Source: an uncultured Ruminococcus sp. (GTDB taxonomy: Bacteria > Bacillota > Clostridia > Oscillospirales > CAG-272). Taken from it: a DNA stretch of 5,628 nt. The first letter of the stretch is position 1; every line of letters starts with the position of its first letter. Below, piece by piece: positions 1-5,628 of the stretch. A model generated the notes under the pieces. It saw only the letters and a list, made by a program, of their open reading frames with translations. It had not been told where the DNA came from and ran no database searches. The translations under genes were made by a program, and so were the position numbers. The stretch covers positions 1-5,628 of the forward strand of contig CACXCL010000032.1 in assembly GCA_902766115.1 (NCBI GenBank). The letters are read 5' to 3'.

Positions 1-1261
<1,261 letters not shown>

Positions 1262-1267
1262 CCTTTC

Positions 1268-1273
1268 AGGAGG
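1268..1273 (+). promoter_or_regulatory. Ribosome binding site of purL
   Basis: AGGAGG lies 8 bases upstream of the GTG at 1282, which is ideal Shine-Dalgarno spacing. It lies just after the purD stop codon. It decides the purL start: the in-frame TTG at 1258, which overlaps the purD stop, has no such site upstream and would place this ribosome binding site inside the coding region. Confidence 0.9.
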
Positions 1274-1281
1274 TAAAGACC

Positions 1282-4200
1282 GTGGTATACCGTTTATTCG
1301 TGGAAAAGAAGAAGGGACTCTCCCCCGAAGCGGACGCCCTTCTCGGCGAGGCGCGCGAGATCCTCGGAGTAAAGGGACTCCGTGCGCTCAGGATACTGAA
1401 CAGATACGACGTGGAGAACGTGACGCCGGAGGTGTTCGAGCGCTCCAAGCGGACTGTGTTTTCCGAGCCTCAGGTGGACGTTCTTTATGAAAACGGGATA
1501 GAATACGACACTCCTTTCGTCTTCGCGGCGGAGTATCTGCCCGGTCAGTTCGATCAGCGGGCGGATTCCGCGTCCCAGTGCATCGGGCTCATGTCGAAGG
1601 GCGAGAGGCCGGACGTGCGGAGCGCGAGAGTCTATATGCTCTACGGCGATCTCAGCGAGAGCGACGTGATGGCGGTGAAGAAGTACGTCATCAACCCCGT
1701 GGATTCCCGGGAGGCGTCCCTTGAACCGGTGAGCACGCTGAAGACCGAGTACGGCACCCCCGGCGATATCCCGTGCCTTGAGGGATTTCGCGCGCTCGAG
1801 GGGGAGGGACTCGACGGATTCATCAAAAAATACGGTCTCGCCATGGACAGGGACGATCTGGCGTTCTGCAGGGACTATTTCATCTCGGAGAAGCGCGACC
1901 CCACCCTGACGGAGATCAGGATGATCGACACCTACTGGTCCGACCACTGCCGTCACACCACCTTCCTCACCACGGTGGACCGGATCACCTTCGACGACCC
2001 CGTGATTGAGGAGACGTACCGGAATTACCTCGCCGAGAGGGAAAAGCTCGGCCGCACGAAGCCCGTGAACCTTATGGATATGGCGACTCTCGCCGTCAGG
2101 TGCCTCAAAAAAGAAGGCAAACTGGACGGCCTCGACGAGTCAGAAGAGATAAACGCCTGCACGGTGAAGATCACCGTGGAACGGGACGGCAAAAAGGAAC
2201 CCTGGCTGCTCCTGTTCAAGAACGAGACCCACAATCACCCGACGGAGATCGAGCCCTTCGGCGGCGCCGCCACCTGCATCGGCGGAGCCATCCGGGACCC
2301 GCTGTCCGGAAGATCTTACGTCTACGCCGCCATGCGCGTCACAGGCGCGTCGGATCCCACCGTTCCGGTGTCGGAGACGAGAGAGGGAAAACTCCCCCAG
2401 CGAAAGCTGGTCACCACAGCCGCGGCGGGGTATTCGTCATACGGCAACCAGATCGGCCTTGCCACGGGCATCGTCGATGAGATATACCACCCGGGCTATG
2501 AGGCGAAGAGGATGGAGATCGGCGCGGTCATCGCCGCCGCTCCCGCGGAGAACGTCAGGCGCGAGAGACCCGAGGCGGGGGACCTTGTGATCCTGGTCGG
2601 CGGACGTACCGGCCGCGACGGATGCGGCGGCGCTACGGGATCGTCCAAGTCCCACAACGTCGGGTCTATCGAGAGCTGCGGCGCCGAGGTACAGAAGGGC
2701 AACGCCCCCGAGGAGCGCAAGCTCCAGCGCCTTTTCCGCAGCCGCGAGGCGTGCCGGATGATAAAGAGATGCAACGACTTCGGCGCGGGCGGCGTATCCG
2801 TCGCCATAGGCGAGCTTGCCGACGGCCTCATGATCGATCTTGACGCCGTGCCGAAAAAATACGAGGGCCTCGACGGGACGGAGCTTGCGATCAGCGAGTC
2901 TCAGGAAAGGATGGCGGTTGTTGTCGCGCCGGAGGACGCGGCAGGGTTCATGGAACTGGCGAACGGCGAGAACCTTGAAGCCACAGTCGTCGCCCGCGTC
3001 ACGGACGAGAAACGGCTCGTTATGACCTGGCGCGGCGACGATATCGTGAATATCAGCAGGGAATTCCTGAATTCCAACGGCGCGGAGAAGCACACCGAGG
3101 CGCACGTTGTCGCCCCGGAAAAGTGGGAGCGCGACGTCCCCTCTTCGTTTGCAGAGGGGATGAAGACCCTGGCGGGAGACCTCAACGTCTGCTCCCGGAG
3201 AGGGCTGTCGGAGAGGTTCGACTCCACCATCGGAGCCGGAACGGTGCTGATGCCCTTCGGCGGCAGGTACCAGGAAACTCCCATTCAGGCGATGGTACAC
3301 AAGATCTCATTGGAACACGGTCACACCGACGACGTTTCCGTAATGGCATGGGGTTATAATCCGTATATCACGGAAAAAAGTCCCTATCACGGCGCATATC
3401 TCGCCGTGGTGGAGTCGGTCTCGAAGCTCATCGCCGCGGGCGCGTCCCGGGACGGCGTGTATCTCACCTTCCAGGAATATTTCGAGAAGCTCGGACGGAA
3501 CAGAGAGAGGTGGGGCAAGCCGGCAGCGGCGCTGCTGGGCGCGTTCCGCGCGCAGCGCGAGTACGGGATCGGCTCCATCGGCGGCAAGGACTCCATGAGC
3601 GGTTCTTTCGAGGACATCAGCGTTCCTCCGACTCTCGTCTCCTTTGCGGTCACCACCGACAAGGCGCAGAACGTGATCTCCGGCGAGTTCAAATGCGCGG
3701 GGAATACGGTCGTCATGCTCTCTCCCGCCGCGGGTCGCGACGGACTGCCCTCGGCGGAGTCGCAGATCGCCGTATGGGACCGCGCCGTGGAGCTTATCAG
3801 GAGCGGCAAGGCGCGGGCGGCATATACGCCGACCATCGGCGGAGTCGCCGAGGCGGTGCTGAAGATGTGTCTCGGCAACAGAACGGGTTTTGAATTTTCG
3901 ACAAACGACTTAAACGAGATTTTCTCCTACCGCTACGGCTCGCTGATCCTCGAGATCGAGGGCGAGGCGGCGCCGGAGGACGCCGTCGTTCTCGGACGGG
4001 TCACAGGCGACGGCAGGATCACGGCGGGAGGCGAATCCGTGACTCTCGACGAGCTGTCAGGGATCTACCGCGGCAAGCTCGAGAGCGTGTACCCCACCAA
4101 AACGGCGGGCAACGGAGAAAAGGTGCGCGACGTGGAATATCGGGTCATATCGAGACCCGCCCCGGCGGTCCGGAGCGCAAGACCTCGCGTTCTGATCCCC

Positions 4201-4980
4201 GTGTTCCCCGGTACCAACTGCGAATACGACACCGCCCGCGCTCTTGAGGACGCCGGAGCGGAGCCCGAGATCATCGTGATCAACAACCTGACCGCAGACG
4301 AGATTTCGGCAAGCGTAGAAAAATTTGCCGGGAGCGTTTCAGAGTCACAGATCATCTTTATCCCCGGCGGCTTCTCCGGCGGCGACGAGCCGGACGGCTC
4401 CGGCAAGTTCATCACCGCTTTCTTCCGCAACGGAGAGATAAAGGAGCAGGTCACCGACCTGCTGGATCGCCGCGGCGGACTCATGGGAGGCATCTGCAAC
4501 GGCTTCCAGGCGCTGGTGAAGCTGGGACTCGTGCCCTACGGCAGGATCACGGACGTCGATGAAGGCAGTCCCACGCTGACCTTCAACACCATCTCCCGCC
4601 ACCAGTCCCGGATCGTCCGGGTGAGAGTGGCATCGAACAAGTCGCCGTGGCTCGCCGCCACGGAGCCGGGACAGGTCTTTTCCGTCCCGATCTCCCACGG
4701 CGAGGGCAGATTCATCTGCCCGGACGGACTCCTCCGGGAGCTTGAGAAAAACGGGCAGATCGCCACCCAGTACGCCGACCTCGACGGCCGCGCCTCCATG
4801 GACGTGGACTTCAACCCCAACGGATCCGTCATGGCGGTGGAGGGCATCACCTCCCCCGACGGACGTGTGTTCGGCAAAATGGGACACGCGGAGAGATGGG
4901 GCGACGGGCTGTACAAGAACGTGCCTGGCAATTACGACATGAAGATGTTCCGCTCCGCCGTTGAGTATTTCAGGGGTTGA
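1282..4980 (+). CDS. purL: Phosphoribosylformylglycinamidine synthase, single-chain with fused glutaminase
   Basis: This enzyme converts formyl-GAR, glutamine and ATP to FGAM in the fourth step of purine synthesis. Starting at the GTG at 1282 it has 1232 residues and begins MVYRLFVEKKKG, like other large PurL proteins of Clostridia. The order is a PurS-like N-terminal domain (about 1-150), a linker with YWSDHCRHTTF (218-228), a first AIRS-like synthetase half with ETHNHPTEIEPFGG (315-328), GGRTGRDG (440-447) and FGAGGVSVAIGELADG (500-515), then a second half with FGGRYQETP (659-667) and IGGKDSMSG (766-774). A class I glutaminase domain covers about 967-1232. It has PGGFSGGDE (1028-1036), the presumed nucleophile Cys1072 in GICNGFQ, and His1139/Glu1141 in SHGEGRF, which correspond to the E. 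coli PurL triad. Because the PurS-, PurL- and PurQ-type parts are fused, separate purS and purQ genes are not expected. The gene is intact and probably translated from the purD message. Confidence 0.97.
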   Translation: MVYRLFVEKKKGLSPEADALLGEAREILGVKGLRALRILNRYDVENVTPEVFERSKRTVFSEPQVDVLYENGIEYDTPFVFAAEYLPGQFDQRADSASQCIGLMSKGERPDVRSARVYMLYGDLSESDVMAVKKYVINPVDSREASLEPVSTLKTEYGTPGDIPCLEGFRALEGEGLDGFIKKYGLAMDRDDLAFCRDYFISEKRDPTLTEIRMIDTYWSDHCRHTTFLTTVDRITFDDPVIEETYRNYLAEREKLGRTKPVNLMDMATLAVRCLKKEGKLDGLDESEEINACTVKITVERDGKKEPWLLLFKNETHNHPTEIEPFGGAATCIGGAIRDPLSGRSYVYAAMRVTGASDPTVPVSETREGKLPQRKLVTTAAAGYSSYGNQIGLATGIVDEIYHPGYEAKRMEIGAVIAAAPAENVRRERPEAGDLVILVGGRTGRDGCGGATGSSKSHNVGSIESCGAEVQKGNAPEERKLQRLFRSREACRMIKRCNDFGAGGVSVAIGELADGLMIDLDAVPKKYEGLDGTELAISESQERMAVVVAPEDAAGFMELANGENLEATVVARVTDEKRLVMTWRGDDIVNISREFLNSNGAEKHTEAHVVAPEKWERDVPSSFAEGMKTLAGDLNVCSRRGLSERFDSTIGAGTVLMPFGGRYQETPIQAMVHKISLEHGHTDDVSVMAWGYNPYITEKSPYHGAYLAVVESVSKLIAAGASRDGVYLTFQEYFEKLGRNRERWGKPAAALLGAFRAQREYGIGSIGGKDSMSGSFEDISVPPTLVSFAVTTDKAQNVISGEFKCAGNTVVMLSPAAGRDGLPSAESQIAVWDRAVELIRSGKARAAYTPTIGGVAEAVLKMCLGNRTGFEFSTNDLNEIFSYRYGSLILEIEGEAAPEDAVVLGRVTGDGRITAGGESVTLDELSGIYRGKLESVYPTKTAGNGEKVRDVEYRVISRPAPAVRSARPRVLIPVFPGTNCEYDTARALEDAGAEPEIIVINNLTADEISASVEKFAGSVSESQIIFIPGGFSGGDEPDGSGKFITAFFRNGEIKEQVTDLLDRRGGLMGGICNGFQALVKLGLVPYGRITDVDEGSPTLTFNTISRHQSRIVRVRVASNKSPWLAATEPGQVFSVPISHGEGRFICPDGLLRELEKNGQIATQYADLDGRASMDVDFNPNGSVMAVEGITSPDGRVFGKMGHAERWGDGLYKNVPGNYDMKMFRSAVEYFRG

Positions 4981-4993
4981 GTGTAATTCGGTG

Positions 4994-5022
4994 TTGTAAT
5001 CGGATGATTTTTGGTATATAAT
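4994..5022 (+). promoter_or_regulatory. Predicted sigma-A-type promoter for smpB-ssrA
   Basis: A perfect -10 hexamer TATAAT (5017-5022) is preceded, after a 17-base spacer, by TTGTAA (4994-4999), which matches the -35 consensus TTGACA at 4 of 6 positions. The site lies in the A+T-rich gap after purL, in contrast with the G+C-rich genes around it. Transcription would start near 5028-5031, giving a smpB leader of about 50 bases. No other convincing promoter is visible before smpB or ssrA, so this one may serve both. TGTAAT occurs twice here (4982 and 4995), the second copy overlapping the -35 region, but I cannot show that this is an operator. The call rests on consensus match and position only. 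Confidence 0.7.
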
Positions 5023-5026
5023 ATAT

Positions 5027-5052
5027 TTCCCCGGACCCTCGGGTTCGGGGAA
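5027..5052 (+). other. Strong hairpin at the predicted 5' end of the smpB leader
   Basis: An inverted repeat pairs 5027-5037 with 5042-5052: eleven base pairs including one G-U, closing a CTCG loop. It starts at or within a few bases of the predicted transcription start, so it would form the very 5' end of the smpB message, where such stems often protect RNA from 5'-end-dependent decay. Read from purL it lies 46 bases past the stop and could also act as a terminator. However, the tail AATCTTCTC has no run of U, so an efficient intrinsic terminator is unlikely. The reverse strand also lacks a proper U tract. The stem is seen directly in the sequence; its role is inferred. Confidence 0.6.
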
Positions 5053-5064
5053 TCTTCTCGGGGT

Positions 5065-5072
5065 GGAGGTGA
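5065..5072 (+). promoter_or_regulatory. Ribosome binding site of smpB (GGAGGTGA)
   Basis: GGAGGTGA is fully complementary to the conserved 3' end of 16S rRNA. From GGAGG (5065-5069) there are 8 bases to the in-frame ATT at 5078, the normal spacing for initiation. The in-frame GTG at 5063 lies two bases before this motif, and the GTG at 5069 overlaps it, so neither can use it. The site therefore argues for initiation at the rare start codon ATT. Confidence 0.65.
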
Positions 5073-5077
5073 GTGAG

Positions 5078-5551
5078 ATTCCGGAGAAAAAAACGGGCGG
5101 TAAAGTTATCGCCGTCAACAGAAAAGCCCGCCACGATTACTTTGTGGAGGAGACCTACGAGGCCGGGATCGAGCTCTACGGCACCGAGGTGAAAAGCCTG
5201 CGGGCGGGTGCGGTGAATCTGAAGGATTCATACTGCCAGATCAAGAGCGGGGAACTGTACGCCGTGGGCGTGCACATAAGCCCCTACGAGAAGGGCAACA
5301 TCTGGAGCCGTGATCCGCTCCGCGACAAACGGCTCCTGATGCACAAAAAGGAGATCCTGAAGCTGGGGCAGTACGTGATGCGCGACAGCTTCACGCTGAT
5401 TCCTCTGTCCCTGTACTTCTCCGGTTCCCGGGTCAAGATGGAAGTGGGACTGTGCAGGGGCAAGAAGCTGTATGACAAACGCGAGAGCGACGCGAAGCGG
5501 CACGCGGAGCGGGAGATCGAGCGGGCGTCGAAGGATTCCGGCAAATACTGA
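5078..5551 (+). CDS. smpB: SsrA-binding protein SmpB
   Basis: SmpB binds the tRNA-like domain of tmRNA and places it in the A site of stalled ribosomes, where its C-terminal tail occupies the empty mRNA channel. The protein shows family motifs throughout: KVIAVNRKARHDYFVEETYEAG near the start, GTEVKSLRAG, LKDSYCQIKSGELY, the HISPYEKGN segment, LIPLSLYFSGSRVKMEVGLCRG, then GKKLYDKRE (128-136) leading into the basic helical tail DAKRHAEREIERASKDSGKY. The length is 157 residues from the ATT at 5078, or 162 or 160 from the GTG codons at 5063 or 5069; the family usual is 145-165. I chose 5078 because the only good ribosome binding site points to it and it gives MPEKKTGGKVIAV, close to typical SmpB N-termini. 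ATT starts are rare, so the start is uncertain although the gene is not. An A7 run (5087-5093) follows the start. ssrA begins three bases after the stop, which supports the assignment. Confidence 0.95.
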   Translation: MPEKKTGGKVIAVNRKARHDYFVEETYEAGIELYGTEVKSLRAGAVNLKDSYCQIKSGELYAVGVHISPYEKGNIWSRDPLRDKRLLMHKKEILKLGQYVMRDSFTLIPLSLYFSGSRVKMEVGLCRGKKLYDKRESDAKRHAEREIERASKDSGKY

Positions 5552-5554
5552 CGA

Positions 5555-5628
5555 GGGGGCGTAAAGGTTTCGACGGGGATACTGAAGTGCGATAAGCGGG
5601 TAGAGTTTGGGGAAACTCTTAAAAAAGC
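5555..5628 (+). ncRNA. ssrA: Transfer-messenger RNA (tmRNA), 5' part, cut by window end
   Basis: tmRNA rescues stalled ribosomes by acting first as an alanyl-tRNA and then as a short message for a degradation tag. The 5' end GGGGGCGTAAAGG followed by TTTCGACGGGG matches the conserved tmRNA start (B. subtilis: GGGGACGTTACGG then ATTCGAC). This gives half of the acceptor stem and the TCGAC of the D-loop-like region. I place the 5' base at 5555 because aligning with the Bacillus form uses all five G residues; 5556 is possible. A 7-bp hairpin (5602-5608 with 5613-5619, loop GGGG) followed by TTAAAAAAGC lies where the first pseudoknot begins in known tmRNAs. The resume codon, tag sequence, other pseudoknots and 3' half are past the window end. 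The gene follows the smpB stop by three bases, so it is probably cotranscribed with smpB, with its mature 5' end made by RNase P. Confidence 0.93.

Noticed and set aside
1294..1956. Minus-strand open frame (220 codons) opposite the purL N-terminal region
   Set aside because: This is a codon-bias shadow of purL. Its His/Arg/Val-rich translation resembles no family I know.
2437..3300. Long minus-strand open frame (287 codons) opposite purL
   Set aside because: It lies wholly antisense to a well-conserved part of purL. G+C-rich genes often leave the opposite strand free of stops. The translation shows no domain I recognise and reads as low-complexity, Arg/Ala/Val-rich shadow sequence.
5027..5060. 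Intrinsic (Rho-independent) terminator for purL
   Set aside because: The stem is strong, but it is followed by AATCTTCTC and not a U run, and it sits just downstream of a good promoter at the predicted start of the smpB message. I recorded it as a leader hairpin, with termination as a weaker possibility.
5087..5093. A7 run in smpB as a programmed frameshift site
   Set aside because: The original frame reads straight through into a complete, family-typical SmpB. The other frames give nothing recognisable, so no frameshift is needed. It is at most a place where sequencing or replication slippage could occur.
4345..5118. Minus-strand open frame (257 codons) spanning the purL end, the intergenic gap and the smpB start
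   Set aside because: It is antisense to the conserved glutaminase domain and to smpB, and it runs through the smpB promoter and hairpin. The protein has no recognisable motif.

Overview
The window is about 60% G+C by eye and is fully occupied by plus-strand housekeeping genes. It holds the end of a purine biosynthesis operon followed by the trans-translation locus. The most likely source is a G+C-rich member of the Firmicutes, probably class Clostridia. The reasons are the roughly 1230-residue single-chain PurL whose N-terminus begins MVYRLFVEKKKG, strong GGAGG-type ribosome binding sites, a sigma-A-type promoter, and a tmRNA 5' end close to the Bacillus/Clostridium form. This placement comes from recalled family features and no database search was run.

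Layout: purD (GAR synthetase, missing only about its first two codons) occupies 1-1261. After a 20-base gap that carries a strong ribosome binding site, purL (FGAM synthase with a fused glutaminase domain) runs from a GTG at 1282 to 4980. An A+T-rich gap of about 100 bases (4981-5077) holds a good promoter (TTGTAA, 17-base spacer, TATAAT) and an 11-bp hairpin that begins close to the predicted transcription start. smpB follows and ends at 5551. Only three bases later, at 5555, the tmRNA gene ssrA begins; the window cuts it off after 74 bases.

The first two genes act in the same pathway. PurD makes GAR from phosphoribosylamine, and PurL amidates formyl-GAR two steps later. The last two genes form one ribosome-rescue machine: SmpB binds tmRNA and carries it to stalled ribosomes. 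The two modules are probably separate transcription units, with the smpB promoter driving smpB and ssrA together.

No mobile element, CRISPR array or phage gene is visible, and I see no previously undescribed system. The points most worth a second look are the smpB start (a near-perfect Shine-Dalgarno sequence that fits an ATT codon better than either upstream GTG), the hairpin at the predicted 5' end of the smpB message, and the very tight smpB-ssrA junction. No gene-free stretch exceeds 300 bases.
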